A DNA stretch of 64,000 nt from Pseudomonadales bacterium (lineage in GTDB: Bacteria; Pseudomonadota; Gammaproteobacteria; Pseudomonadales; Azotimanducaceae): the NCBI GenBank assembly GCA_019634925.1, contig JAHCAL010000008.1, positions 1 through 64,000 on the forward strand. Direction: 5' to 3'. A model generated the notes under the pieces. That model was not told the DNA's origin. It did no database searches and saw only the letters and a program-made list of their open reading frames with translations. Below, one piece after another: positions 1 through 9,294 of the stretch. Each line of letters starts with the position of its first letter. Within the stretch, counting starts at the first letter, position 1. A program made the position numbers and the translations under genes.

Positions 1-1115
1 TCCCACGTGAGCTCGTGTTCGTCGCGGCCGAAGTGGCCGTAGGAAGCGGTCTGCTCGTAGATCGGTCGCGCCAGATCGAGCATCTGGCGCAGTCCATACG
101 GGGTCAGGTCGAAATGCCGGCGCACCAGCTTCGTGAGCACCTCGCGCGACACCTTGCCGGTGCCGAAGGTCTCGACCGTCACCGAGGTCGGTTCCGCGAC
201 GCCGATCGCGTAGGACACCTGTACTTCGCAGCGGGCCGCGAGGCCGGCCGCGACGATGTTCTTCGCGACATAGCGGCACGCGTAGGCGGCCGAGCGGTCG
301 ACTTTCGAGGGATCCTTGCCCGAAAACGCGCCGCCACCATGGCGCGCATAACCGCCGTAGGTGTCGACGATGATCTTGCGACCCGTCAGTCCGCAGTCGC
401 CGACGGGGCCGCCGATCTCGAAGCGGCCCGTGGGGTTGATGTGGAACTTCGTGGACTTGTCGAGCCAGCGCTTCGGCAGCACCGGCTTGATGATCTCTTC
501 CATCACGGCCTCCTGCAGGGCCTTGTGACGGATGGACGGCGCATGCTGCGTCGACAGCACGACGGCTTCAATGCCGACCGGACGGTCGTTCTCGTAGCGG
601 AAGGTCACCTGACTCTTGGCGTCGGGCCGCAGCCAGGGCAGCTTGCCGGACTTGCGGACCTTCGCCTGACGCTTGACGAGGCGGTGCGCATAGGTGATCG
701 GCGCCGGCATCAGCACGTCGGTCTCGTTGGTGGCGTAGCCGAACATGAGGCCCTGGTCGCCGGCGCCCTGCTCGTGCCCGGCCGCCTCGTCGACCCCCAT
801 GGCGATGTCCTGCGACTGCCGGCCGAGGGCGTTGATCACCGCGCATTCGTCGGGATCGAAGCCCATCGCGATCGAGTCGTAGCCGATGTCGCGGATCACC
901 TGGCGGACCAGGCGGTCGAGGTTCACCTCGGCGCGCGAACGGAACTCCCCGGCGATGACGACGATGCCGGTCTTGATCAGCGTTTCGCACGCGACGCGGG
1001 ATTCGCGATCCTGCCCGAGCATGGCGTCGAGGACGGCATCGGAGATCTGGTCGGCCATCTTGTCCGGGTGACCCTCGGAGACGGACTCGGAGGTGAAAAC
1101 GGAGTATTCGCTCAT
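1..1115 (-). CDS. metK: S-adenosylmethionine synthetase (C-terminus cut by window edge)
   Basis: Makes S-adenosylmethionine from methionine and ATP in the cytoplasm. Reading leftwards from the ATG at 1113-1115, the protein begins [19 protein letters not shown]. The GHPDK substrate motif lies at residues 15-19, [12 protein letters not shown] at about 117-128, and the glycine-rich GGGAFSGKD signature at about 260-268. The frame stays open for 371 codons to base 1. The family is usually about 385-400 residues, so roughly the last 13-15 residues lie outside the window. It is divergent from tkt across a 223-base gap in which I could not recognise a SAM or SAH riboswitch. Identification is certain; only the 3' end is missing. 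Confidence 0.97.
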   Translation of the reverse strand, partial: MSEYSVFTSESVSEGHPDKMADQISDAVLDAMLGQDRESRVACETLIKTGIVVIAGEFRSRAEVNLDRLVRQVIRDIGYDSIAMGFDPDECAVINALGRQSQDIAMGVDEAAGHEQGAGDQGLMFGYATNETDVLMPAPITYAHRLVKRQAKVRKSGKLPWLRPDAKSQVTFRYENDRPVGIEAVVLSTQHAPSIRHKALQEAVMEEIIKPVLPKRWLDKSTKFHINPTGRFEIGGPVGDCGLTGRKIIVDTYGGYARHGGGAFSGKDPSKVDRSAAYACRYVAKNIVAAGLAARCEVQVSYAIGVAEPTSVTVETFGTGKVSREVLTKLVRRHFDLTPYGLRQMLDLARPIYEQTASYGHFGRDEHELTW

Positions 1116-1338
1116 GGGCGCGCGGCTTCCTGTATGGATGACGGTCTGGGCACGAAGCTCGCCAGTTTACCCCAGGCGGTTGCGGGATTGATCCCCCGCG
1201 GCACCCCCGGGGTGTAGGCAGGTTGTGTGCGCCTGCCGCGCCTGCCATCCGGCAGGGCGTGCAGCGCATTTGCAGTGGCCGGGACGAGCGAAGAAAATGG
1301 CGCCCCCTTTTTTCGTGGCCTCGGCGGCCGGGAACGAC

Positions 1339-3327
1339 ATGTCGACCAGAACAGCGCGCGCCAATGCCATCCGGGCCCTTGCCATGGACGCGGTACAGGC
1401 CGCCAACTCCGGCCATCCGGGTGCCCCGATGGGCCTCGCGGACATCGCCGAGGTGCTGTGGCGCGAAGTGCTGCGGCACAATCCCGCGGATCCGCGCTGG
1501 CCTGACCGCGACCGGCTGGTGCTCTCCAACGGCCACAGCTCGATGCTGCTCTACGCCGCCCTGCACCTGTCCGGGTACGACCTGTCCCTCGACGCGCTGA
1601 AGGCGTTCCGCCAGCTGCACGCACCGACGGCGGGCCACCCCGAGGTCGGCGAATGTCCCGGGGTCGAAACGACCACGGGGCCGCTCGGCCAGGGTTTCGC
1701 CAACGCGGTCGGCATGGCGCTCGCCGAGGCGCGGCTCGCGGACGCGTTCAATCGGCCGGGGCACACCGTCGTCGACCACCGCACGTGGGTGATCGCCGGA
1801 GATGGCTGCCTGATGGAAGGCATCTCCCACGAGGCGGCCTCGCTCGCCGGCACGCTCGGGCTCGGCAAGCTGATCTGCCTGTACGATCAGAACGGCATCT
1901 CGATCGACGGACGCGTGGATGGCTGGTTCCGGGAGGACGTCGCCGCGCGGTTCGAGGCCTACGGCTGGCGGGTGATCCGCGACGTGGACGGACATGATGC
2001 CGCCGCGGTGCGCGCGGCACTCGACGATGCGGTTTCGCGGCGGGACCGCCCGACACTCGTGGTGTGCCGCACCGTCATCGGATTCGGCTCGCCGGCCAAG
2101 GCGGGCACCCACGACGTGCACGGCTCGCCGCTCGGCGCAGCCGAGATCGCCGCGACGCGGGCCAATCTCGACTGGCCGTACGGGCCGTTCGAGATCCCGG
2201 ATGCCATCTACCGGGACTGGGATGGGCGCCCGCGCGGGGCCGCCCTGCAGGCCGACTGGCAGCAACGCTTCGCCGCGTACCGGGCGGCGCATCCTGCACT
2301 GGCCGCGGAGTTCGAGCGACGCATGCGAGGCGAGCTGCCGGCGGGTTGGGCGGAGCCGATCCGGCATCTGGCGGCGGCCGCGCAGGCCGAACCCGCCCCG
2401 CTCGATACGCGCCGCTCGTCGCAGCACTGCATCGCCGCGGTGGCGGAAGGCGTGCCCGAGCTGTTCGGCGGATCAGCCGACCTGACCTGGTCGAACTACA
2501 CGCGCTGGGTCGACGCACCCGATGCGCGCTACCAGAGCTTTGGCGTGCGCGAGTTCGGCATGACCGCGATCACCAACGGCATGTTGCTGCACGGTGGCTT
2601 CCGGCCGTTCGCAGGCACGTTCCTGGTGTTCATGGAATACGCGCGCAACGCCGTGCGGCTCGCCGCGCTCATGAAGATTCCGAACATCTTCGTCTACACG
2701 CACGACTCGGTCGCGGTGGGCGAGGACGGCCCCACCCACCAGCCCGTCGAACAGCTGACCAATCTGCGCACGACCCCGGGGCTCATGACCTGGCGGCCGT
2801 GCGACACCGTCGAGAGCGCGGTCGCCTGGGAGCTGGCGGTCGCGGCGTCCGGACCGTCTGCACTGGTGTTCACCCGCCAGAAAACCGCGGCGCAGGTGCG
2901 CGATGCGGCGACCTTCGAGGCGATCCGGCGCGGCGGCTACGTGCTGGTCCGCGAACCGGGCCGCCTCGATGCGGTCATCATCGCGACCGGCTCCGAGGTC
3001 GAGCTCGCGGTCGCCGCGGCGGCGGCGCTCTCGGCCGAAGGGCTCGGCGTGCGTGTGGTCTCGATGCCGTGTGCGGAATTGTTCAATGCACAGGACGCCG
3101 ACTGGCGCGATGCGGTACTGCCGCCGGGTGTGCGTGCCCGGGTCGCGGTCGAAGCGGGTCATCCGGATTACTGGTACCGGTTCGTGGGCCTGGACGGCGC
3201 CGTGGTGGGGATCGACCGCTTCGGCATGTCGGCACCCGGCCCGGTGGTGATGCGCGAACTCGGCATGACGGTGGACAACGTGGTCGCGGCGGTGCGCCGC
3301 GTCGTGGCGCGGGCAGGAGGTCGATAG
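1339..3327 (+). CDS. tkt: Transketolase
   Basis: Thiamine-diphosphate enzyme that moves two-carbon units between sugar phosphates in the pentose phosphate or Calvin pathway. The open frame begins upstream, but the ATG at 1339 gives [20 protein letters not shown], which matches the usual transketolase N-terminus, and a length of 662 residues, typical of the family. The SGHPGAPMG loop is at about 24-32, the ThDP-binding GDG motif at about 154-156, and the pyrimidine-domain segment [12 protein letters not shown] near 405. Only a weak GGGAA precedes the start. The stop codon abuts the pgk start, so tkt and pgk are co-transcribed and probably translationally coupled. Confidence 0.96.
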   Translation: MSTRTARANAIRALAMDAVQAANSGHPGAPMGLADIAEVLWREVLRHNPADPRWPDRDRLVLSNGHSSMLLYAALHLSGYDLSLDALKAFRQLHAPTAGHPEVGECPGVETTTGPLGQGFANAVGMALAEARLADAFNRPGHTVVDHRTWVIAGDGCLMEGISHEAASLAGTLGLGKLICLYDQNGISIDGRVDGWFREDVAARFEAYGWRVIRDVDGHDAAAVRAALDDAVSRRDRPTLVVCRTVIGFGSPAKAGTHDVHGSPLGAAEIAATRANLDWPYGPFEIPDAIYRDWDGRPRGAALQADWQQRFAAYRAAHPALAAEFERRMRGELPAGWAEPIRHLAAAAQAEPAPLDTRRSSQHCIAAVAEGVPELFGGSADLTWSNYTRWVDAPDARYQSFGVREFGMTAITNGMLLHGGFRPFAGTFLVFMEYARNAVRLAALMKIPNIFVYTHDSVAVGEDGPTHQPVEQLTNLRTTPGLMTWRPCDTVESAVAWELAVAASGPSALVFTRQKTAAQVRDAATFEAIRRGGYVLVREPGRLDAVIIATGSEVELAVAAAAALSAEGLGVRVVSMPCAELFNAQDADWRDAVLPPGVRARVAVEAGHPDYWYRFVGLDGAVVGIDRFGMSAPGPVVMRELGMTVDNVVAAVRRVVARAGGR

Positions 3328-4527
3328 ATGAGTTCCGGGGAAGCCGCGGGCAAGGCACGCCTGCCCCGCAAGGAGATGAGCTCGATCGACCTCGCCGGCA
3401 AGCGTGTGCTGATTCGTGAGGATCTCAACGTGCCGGTCAAGAACGGCCGGGTGACCAGCGATGCGCGCATCGAGGCGGCGTTGCCGACCCTGCGCGCTGC
3501 ACTCGACGCCGGTGCGGCGGTGATCGTGATGTCGCACCTGGGCCGGCCGAAAGAGGGCCGGTTCGATCCGGAATTTTCGCTGGCGCCGGTCGCCGCCCGG
3601 CTCGGCGAGCTGCTCGGCCGGCCGGTGCCGCTGGTCGCCGACTGGCAATCCGACGGCGTCGCGGTCCGGCCCGGCGAGCTCGTCCTGCTCGAGAACGTGC
3701 GGTTCCTCGCAGGCGAGGAACAGGATGCGGACGCGCTGGCGCAGGCGCTGGCCGGATTGTGCGACATCTTCGTCATGGACGCGTTCGCGACCGCGCACCG
3801 CGCCCAGGCGTCCACCCACGGCGTGATGCGTTTCGCGCCGGTTGCCTGCGCGGGTCCGCTGCTGGCGGCCGAACTCGCCGCGTTGGAACAGGCGCTGGCC
3901 CATCCCAAACGGCCGCTGGTCGCGATCGTCGGTGGCTCCAAGGTCTCGACCAAGCTCGAGGTGCTGGATTCGCTCGCCACGCTCGCGGACCAGATCATCG
4001 TCGGCGGCGGCATCGCCAACACGTTCATCGCCGCGGCTGGGTACCCGGTCGGCAAGTCGCTGCACGAACCGGACCTGGTCGAGGCCGCCCGGCGCATCGC
4101 CGCCCGGGTCGAGGTGCCGCTACCGGTGGACGTCATGGTCGGGCGGCGGTTCGATGAGGCGGAGCCCGCCGTGGTCCGGCTGCTCGCGGACGTGGGCGAC
4201 GACGAGATGATCATGGACATCGGCCCGGAGACGGCACGCCAGTGGGCGGCGCGGCTCCAGTCGGTCGGGACGATCCTGTGGAACGGCCCGGTGGGCGTGT
4301 TCGAATTCGACCAGTTCGGCGAGGGCACGCGCGTGCTGGCCGAAGCCATCGCTACAAGTTCGGCATTTTCCATCGCCGGCGGCGGGGATACGCTGGCGGC
4401 CATCGAGAAGTACGGCGTGCGCGACCGGCTGTCGTACATTTCCACGGCGGGCGGCGCATTCCTCGAGTTCGTGGAGGGCAAGGCCCTGCCCGCCGTCACC
4501 GCCCTGGCGGCGCGCGCCGCCGACTGA
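3328..4527 (+). CDS. pgk: Phosphoglycerate kinase
   Basis: Interconverts 1,3-bisphosphoglycerate plus ADP with 3-phosphoglycerate plus ATP. Visible motifs are [11 protein letters not shown] with the substrate Arg, SHLGRPKEG, the nucleotide-loop segment [16 protein letters not shown] and [13 protein letters not shown] near the C-terminus. Length is 399 residues against a usual 385-400. The ATG at 3328 is preferred over one at 3376: GGAGG at 3316-3320 sits 7 bases before it, whereas the AGGAG before 3376 touches that codon with no spacer. The gene starts directly after the tkt stop. A gap gene, often found between tkt and pgk in related bacteria, is absent here. Confidence 0.96.
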   Translation: MSSGEAAGKARLPRKEMSSIDLAGKRVLIREDLNVPVKNGRVTSDARIEAALPTLRAALDAGAAVIVMSHLGRPKEGRFDPEFSLAPVAARLGELLGRPVPLVADWQSDGVAVRPGELVLLENVRFLAGEEQDADALAQALAGLCDIFVMDAFATAHRAQASTHGVMRFAPVACAGPLLAAELAALEQALAHPKRPLVAIVGGSKVSTKLEVLDSLATLADQIIVGGGIANTFIAAAGYPVGKSLHEPDLVEAARRIAARVEVPLPVDVMVGRRFDEAEPAVVRLLADVGDDEMIMDIGPETARQWAARLQSVGTILWNGPVGVFEFDQFGEGTRVLAEAIATSSAFSIAGGGDTLAAIEKYGVRDRLSYISTAGGAFLEFVEGKALPAVTALAARAAD

Positions 4528-4554
4528 TCCCGGACCCACATCGGAGCGAACGAC

Positions 4555-5619
4555 ATGGCACTCATCAGCATGCGGCAACTGCTGGACCACGCGGCCGAAC
4601 ACGACTACGGCGTGCCGGCGTTCAACGTGAACAACCTCGAGCAGATGCGCGCCATCATGGAAGGCGCGCACGAGACGATGAGCCCGGTGATCGTGCAGGC
4701 GTCCGCAGGCGCACGCAAATACGCAGGCCCCAACTTTCTGCGCCACCTGATCCTCGCCGCGATCGAGGAGTTTCCGCACATCCCGATCGTCATGCACCAG
4801 GACCACGGCGCCTCGCCGGCGGTCTGCCAGCGTTCCATCCAGATGGGCTTCAGCTCGGTGATGATGGACGGCTCGCTCGAGGAGGACCAGAAGACACCGG
4901 CCAGTTATGAATACAACGTCGATGTCACGCGGCGCACCGTCGAGATGGCGCACGCGTGCGGCGTTTCGGTGGAAGGCGAACTCGGCTGCCTCGGCTCGCT
5001 CGAGACCGGTACGGCAGGCGAGGAGGACGGCGTCGGTGCGGAAGGGACCCTCTCCCACGACATGCTGTTGACCGACCCCGAACAGGCCGCCGACTTCGTC
5101 AAACAGACCGGCGTGGATGCGCTCGCGATCGCGATCGGTACCTCGCACGGTGCCTACAAGTTCAGCCGTCCGCCGACCGGTGATATCCTCGCCATCGACC
5201 GGATCCGCGAGATCAACCGGCGTATCCCGAACACCCACCTGGTCATGCACGGCAGCTCGTCCGTGCCGCAGGACCTGCTCGCGCTGATCAACGAATTCGG
5301 CGGCGAGATCCCGGAAACCTACGGCGTGCCGCTCGAGGAGATCCGCGAGGGCATCCGCCACGGCGTGCGCAAGGTCAACATCGACACGGATCTGCGGCTT
5401 GCGTCGACCGCCGCGGTACGGCGTTTCCTCGCGAAGAATCCGAGCGAGTTCGACCCGCGCAAGTATCTCGCGGAAACGACCAAGGCCATGAAGGCGGTAG
5501 TGAAAGAGCGTTACGAGGCGTTCGGCACCGCCGGCTGGGCGGAGAAGATCCGGCCGCTCCCGCTTGAGCGCATGTACGAGCGCTACACGAAAGGCGAGCT
5601 CGATCCGGTGGTGAACTGA
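4555..5619 (+). CDS. fba: Class II fructose-1,6-bisphosphate aldolase
   Basis: Zinc-dependent aldolase that splits or forms fructose 1,6-bisphosphate, acting with the adjacent transketolase and phosphoglycerate kinase. The segment VMHQDHG at about 79-85 carries the catalytic Asp and the first zinc His of class II enzymes. GTSHGAYK and HGSSSVP supply later metal and phosphate ligands. At 354 residues it matches the proteobacterial cbbA/fbaA type of about 345-360 residues. GGAGCG lies 6-7 bases before the ATG. It follows pgk by 27 bases in the same direction, so tkt-pgk-fba looks like one operon. Confidence 0.95.
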   Translation: MALISMRQLLDHAAEHDYGVPAFNVNNLEQMRAIMEGAHETMSPVIVQASAGARKYAGPNFLRHLILAAIEEFPHIPIVMHQDHGASPAVCQRSIQMGFSSVMMDGSLEEDQKTPASYEYNVDVTRRTVEMAHACGVSVEGELGCLGSLETGTAGEEDGVGAEGTLSHDMLLTDPEQAADFVKQTGVDALAIAIGTSHGAYKFSRPPTGDILAIDRIREINRRIPNTHLVMHGSSSVPQDLLALINEFGGEIPETYGVPLEEIREGIRHGVRKVNIDTDLRLASTAAVRRFLAKNPSEFDPRKYLAETTKAMKAVVKERYEAFGTAGWAEKIRPLPLERMYERYTKGELDPVVN

Positions 5620-5638
5620 CCGCGCGCACGGCGGCAAC

Positions 5639-6607
5639 ATGTCCACCCACGGGTTCGATCCCGAGGTCCTGCGCCGCGAGCTACGGCTCCTGACGCCGGA
5701 CCAGCCGGTGCTGCTGTCGCCGGCCGAAGACGCCTACCTGCGCCACTACGACATCCACTTCACCGAACAGGTCGTGGGGCTGCGCCATCACTTCGGCGCG
5801 ATCGATGCGGGCTCGCACCGGATCGCCGCGCACCTGTGGGTGCCGGCCGATCCCGCCGGCACGGCGGTGGTCGTCCATGGCTACTACGACCATGCCGGGC
5901 TGTACCGGCACCTGCTGCGTCACCTGATCGAGCGTCGTCTCGCGGTACTGGCCTTCGATCTGCCGGGACACGGGCTCTCGAGCGGCGCACCGGCGACGAT
6001 CGAGACGTTCGATCACTACGTGGCCGCGTTCTCGGCCTGTCTCACCGCGCTCGGCGCGCACCTGCCGAAGCCCTGGAGCCTGTTCGGGCAGAGCACCGGC
6101 GGTGCAGTCGCGATGGAGTGGCTGCTCGCGAACGGGTTTACCAGCGCGACCGTGCCGTTCGCGCGTGTGGTTCTGCTCGCGCCGCTCGTGCGGCCCTATG
6201 CGTGGGGCATGAACCGGGTGGTCTACGAAGTGGCCAGGCGTTTCATCCGCGAACGGCCGCGCACGTTCACGGTCAACGCCGAAAACCCGGAGTTCATCCG
6301 TTTCCTGCGCGACCTCGACCCGCTGCAGGCGCGTACGCTGCCCGTGCAATGGGTGACGGCAATGGTGCAGTGGCGCCGCCGGTTCGAGCGGTATCCGCCG
6401 AGCGACATCCGTCCGCTGGTGATCCAGGGGCATGCGGACCAGACCGTCGACTGGCGCTACAACATGAAGGTGATCGCACGGCTGTTCGAGCCGCGCATCC
6501 TGTTCATTCCGGAGGCGCGCCACCACCTGGTCAACGAATCCGCAGCCATCCGTGCGCGCATCTTCCAGGCCATCGACGGCGAACTCGAGGGCCTCAGCGC
6601 CCCTTGA
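5639..6607 (+). CDS. Alpha/beta hydrolase, monoacylglycerol-lipase-like
   Basis: Predicted serine hydrolase of the alpha/beta fold (serine aminopeptidase S33 / Hydrolase_4 type), 322 residues and without a signal peptide. The oxyanion segment VVVHGYYDH lies at about 77-85, and the nucleophile elbow FGQSTGG places Ser at about 152. A late Asp in ADQTVDW and a late His in EARHHLVNE complete a plausible triad. The substrate cannot be told from sequence; an acyl ester or monoglyceride is the family's usual choice. It begins 20 bases after fba in the same direction and may be an operon extension. Its stop codon overlaps the convergent serine hydrolase by 14 bases. The ribosome site before ATG 5639 is weak. 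Confidence 0.8.
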   Translation: MSTHGFDPEVLRRELRLLTPDQPVLLSPAEDAYLRHYDIHFTEQVVGLRHHFGAIDAGSHRIAAHLWVPADPAGTAVVVHGYYDHAGLYRHLLRHLIERRLAVLAFDLPGHGLSSGAPATIETFDHYVAAFSACLTALGAHLPKPWSLFGQSTGGAVAMEWLLANGFTSATVPFARVVLLAPLVRPYAWGMNRVVYEVARRFIRERPRTFTVNAENPEFIRFLRDLDPLQARTLPVQWVTAMVQWRRRFERYPPSDIRPLVIQGHADQTVDWRYNMKVIARLFEPRILFIPEARHHLVNESAAIRARIFQAIDGELEGLSAP

Positions 6608-7913
6608 GTTCGGTCAACGCCTGGTAGGTCAGCACCTTGAGCTCGCTGCGCAGCGGCCACGGCGACTGCATCAGCTGGATCATGCCGATCACGAACAGGT
6701 CCTCGACCGGGTCCACCCAGAAGATGGTGCCGGCCGCACCGCCCCAGCTGTACTCGCCGCGCGAACCCATCACACCCGCAGCCGGCACGTCCTCGACCAC
6801 CGCCACACCTAGCCCGAAGCCGGCCCCCGAGAAGCCGCCGAGGCCGCCGAGCCCCGGCTGTTCGCCGCTGCCGCTCGCCTGCATCAGGGCCGGCAGGTGG
6901 TTCATGGTCATGAGTTCCACGGTCTTGGGGCCGAGGATGCGCACGTCGCCGAGGGAGCCGCCCCGGCGCAGCATCTCGGCGAAACGCGCGTAGTCGCCCG
7001 CCGTGGAAACCAGTCCGGCGCCGCCGGAGAAGAACGTGGTGTCGCGATAACGCGCGAGCGCGAAGCCGAGTTCGGGCAGCACTTCGAGGCGCTGCGTCTC
7101 CCGGTTCCAGCGATGGTTGGTGCCGAAGCGGTCGAGCTTGTCGTCCGGCACCGCAAAGAACGTATCGTGCATGCCGAGCGGCTCGAACAGGCGTTCGCGC
7201 AGGAACCGGTCGAACGGCATGCCGCTGATCCGCTCCACCAATGCGCCCGTCACGTCCACCGCGACGCTGTAGTGCCAGCGGGTGCCCGGTTCGTAGCGCA
7301 GCGGCAGTTTGGCCAGCTTCGTGACGAATTCGTCGAGGTTTGCGCTCTCCATGAGCCGCGCCTCGCGGTACAGCTGGTCCACTGGGTCGGTGGGCGAGAA
7401 CCCGTAGCTGAAGCCGGCGGTATGGGTAAGCAGTTGCTGCATGGTGATCGCGGCGGCCGGCACACGATTGCCTTCCGCGTCGAGGAGTTCGAGGTTGGCG
7501 AGCTCGGGCAGGAACTTGCTCACCGGATCGCGCAGCTGGTACGCACCTTCCTCGTAGAGCATCAGTGCCGCGACCGCGGTGATCGGCTTGGTCATCGAAA
7601 AGATGCGGAACAGCGTGTCGGGCCGCATCGGCGCACCGGTTTCCAGGTTGGCCACGCCTTGCGCGTCCACGTGTACGATGTGCCCGCCGCGCGCGACCAG
7701 CGTCACCACGCCGGCCAGCTTGCCTTCCTCGACGTAGCGGCGATTCATTTCGGTGATCCGCTCGAGGCGCTCGGCGGACATGCCGACCCGTTCGGGTTTG
7801 GCGGTCGGCAGTACGCGCTCGGCGGCGTGCGCCACCGTGCCCGCGGCGAGCAGGATCGCGGCGCAGGCCGCCAGTACGCGCCGAACGGCGCGGGTCTCGA
7901 CAATGCCGGACAT
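6594..7913 (-). CDS. Exported serine hydrolase, class C beta-lactamase / esterase family
   Basis: Beta-lactamase-fold serine hydrolase (EstB / penicillin-binding-protein-like). The start is the ATG at 7911-7913, which is preceded by GGGGGAG about 8 bases away and gives a clean signal peptide ending near residue 30 (GTVAHA/AERV). A further in-frame upstream start would spoil the signal peptide. The catalytic SMTK (SxxK) motif is at about 106-109, and a YSV segment at about 215-217 takes the place of the YxN motif. At 439 residues it suits family VIII esterases and related hydrolases better than a true cephalosporinase. Whether it acts on beta-lactams is unknown, so it should not be called a resistance gene. 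It converges on the alpha/beta hydrolase. Confidence 0.85.
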   Translation of the reverse strand: MSGIVETRAVRRVLAACAAILLAAGTVAHAAERVLPTAKPERVGMSAERLERITEMNRRYVEEGKLAGVVTLVARGGHIVHVDAQGVANLETGAPMRPDTLFRIFSMTKPITAVAALMLYEEGAYQLRDPVSKFLPELANLELLDAEGNRVPAAAITMQQLLTHTAGFSYGFSPTDPVDQLYREARLMESANLDEFVTKLAKLPLRYEPGTRWHYSVAVDVTGALVERISGMPFDRFLRERLFEPLGMHDTFFAVPDDKLDRFGTNHRWNRETQRLEVLPELGFALARYRDTTFFSGGAGLVSTAGDYARFAEMLRRGGSLGDVRILGPKTVELMTMNHLPALMQASGSGEQPGLGGLGGFSGAGFGLGVAVVEDVPAAGVMGSRGEYSWGGAAGTIFWVDPVEDLFVIGMIQLMQSPWPLRSELKVLTYQALTELKGR

Positions 7914-8001
7914 CGGTTCGCTCCCCCATGAGTGAAGCGGGGATGATGCCGCGCCCCGGGCGCGGCCGTCCACTATCGCCGGGAGCGCGCGGGCATCGGG
8001 G

Positions 8002-9231
8002 TCAGAACAACACGCGTGCGCGGATCGTGCCCGGTACCTCGCGCAGTGATTGCAACATCACGGGCGAGTAGTCCGCCTCGACGTCGATGACCACGTAGCC
8101 GATCCGTGCATTGGTCTGCAGGTACTGGCCGGCGATGTTGACCTTCGAATCCGAGAGGATCTGGTTGATCGCGGACAGCACGCCGGGCACGTTGCGGTGG
8201 ATGTGCAGCAGCCGGTGCTGGCCGGGGTGCTCCGGCAGGGCGACTTCCGGAAAGTTGACCGCCGAGAGCGTGGAGCCGTTGTCGCTGTAGCGGATCAGCT
8301 TCTCCGAGACCTCGAGCCCGATGTTGGCCTGCGCCTCCTGGGTGCTGCCGCCGATGTGCGGCGTCAGGATGACGTTGTCGAGTCCGATCAGCGGCGAGCG
8401 GAACGGCTCGTCGTTGGACTTCGGCTCTTCGGGAAAAACGTCGATCGCCGCACCGAGCAGCGTACCCGCGCGCAGCCGTTCGGCCAGCGCATCGAGATCC
8501 ACCACGTTGCCACGCGAGGCATTGATCAGCACGGCCTCCGGCTTCAGCAGCCCAACGGCGCGGCGGTCGAACATGCCGCGGGTCTGCGGCGTGGAGGGCA
8601 CGTGCAGGGTCACGACGTCGGCCTGAGCGAGCAGTTCGTCGAGGCTGTCCACCTGGCGCGCGTTGCCGAGGTTCAGTTTTTTCACGACGTCGTAGAAGAT
8701 GACGCGCATGCCGAGCCCCTCGGCAAGCACGCCGAGCTGCGCGCCGATGTTGCCATAACCGACCACGCCGAGGGTCTTGCCGCGCGCCTCGAACGACGCG
8801 CGCGCCGACTTGGTCCACACGCTGCGGTGCATCTGGGCACTTTTCTCGGGAATGCCGCGCAAGAGCAGGATGGCCTGGGCGAGGACGAGCTCGGCGACGC
8901 TCCTGGTGTTGGAGTACGGCGCGTTGAAGACCGGCACCCCGGCGCCCAGCGCAGCATCGAGGTCCACCTGGTTGGTGCCGATGCAGAAACAGCCGACCGC
9001 GATCAGCCGCTCCGCGGCGGCAAGGGCAGCGGCATCCAGCTGGGTACGTGAACGGATCCCGAGCATGTGCACGTCGCGGATCGCTTCTGCGAGCTCCGCA
9101 CCCTGCAGCGCGTGCGGCAGTGCGGTGATGTTGCGGTAGCCCGCCTGTTCCAGGTTGCTGATGGCCGAGGCATGTACGCCTTCAAGCAGCAGAACGCGGA
9201 TCCGGTCCTTGTCGAATGAAGTCTTCTGCAC
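8002..9231 (-). CDS. serA: D-3-phosphoglycerate dehydrogenase
   Basis: First step of serine synthesis: oxidises 3-phosphoglycerate to 3-phosphohydroxypyruvate with NAD. The start is a GTG at 9229-9231, giving MQKTSFDKDRIRVLLLEGVH, which lines up with the E. coli SerA N-terminus. The 409-residue length equals the E. coli type. The NAD loop GVVGYGNIG is at about 155-163. Catalytic Arg (NASRG, about 240), Glu (about 269) and His (TPHIGG, about 292) are present, and an ACT domain for serine feedback fills residues 340-409. It is divergent from a D-2-hydroxyglutarate dehydrogenase. In Pseudomonas stutzeri that enzyme removes the D-2-hydroxyglutarate that SerA makes while regenerating NAD, so the pairing is functional. 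Confidence 0.97.
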   Translation of the reverse strand: MQKTSFDKDRIRVLLLEGVHASAISNLEQAGYRNITALPHALQGAELAEAIRDVHMLGIRSRTQLDAAALAAAERLIAVGCFCIGTNQVDLDAALGAGVPVFNAPYSNTRSVAELVLAQAILLLRGIPEKSAQMHRSVWTKSARASFEARGKTLGVVGYGNIGAQLGVLAEGLGMRVIFYDVVKKLNLGNARQVDSLDELLAQADVVTLHVPSTPQTRGMFDRRAVGLLKPEAVLINASRGNVVDLDALAERLRAGTLLGAAIDVFPEEPKSNDEPFRSPLIGLDNVILTPHIGGSTQEAQANIGLEVSEKLIRYSDNGSTLSAVNFPEVALPEHPGQHRLLHIHRNVPGVLSAINQILSDSKVNIAGQYLQTNARIGYVVIDVEADYSPVMLQSLREVPGTIRARVLF

Positions 9232-9233
9232 CG

Positions 9234-9265
9234 TTGTGGGTCCGTTCTGAGCGGGCCGGTATACT
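9234..9265 (+). promoter_or_regulatory. Candidate promoter for the D-2-hydroxyglutarate dehydrogenase gene
   Basis: TATACT at 9260-9265 is a good -10 hexamer 29 bases before the ATG at 9295. The best upstream match, TTGTGG at 9234-9239, is 20 bases away, which is too long for a standard sigma-70 promoter, so the -35 part is doubtful. The site lies in the 63-base gap between divergent serA and this gene and could serve shared regulation. Confidence 0.35.
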
Positions 9266-9294
9266 ACCAGCGCATCTCCCCGGACAACGCGAAA

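Noticed and set aside
15..1217. Plus-strand open frame over the first 1.2 kb
   Set aside because: The minus strand encodes an unmistakable S-adenosylmethionine synthetase with GHPDK, GAGDQG and GGGAFSGKD motifs.
1116..1338. Possible SAM or SAH riboswitch upstream of metK
   Set aside because: I looked for the known conserved cores in the 223-base metK-tkt gap and could not place any; GC-rich short inverted repeats alone are not evidence.
6594..7913. Calling the serine hydrolase a beta-lactam resistance gene
   Set aside because: The SxxK motif is present, but the second motif is YSV rather than YxN and the family is mostly esterases; resistance is not supported by sequence.
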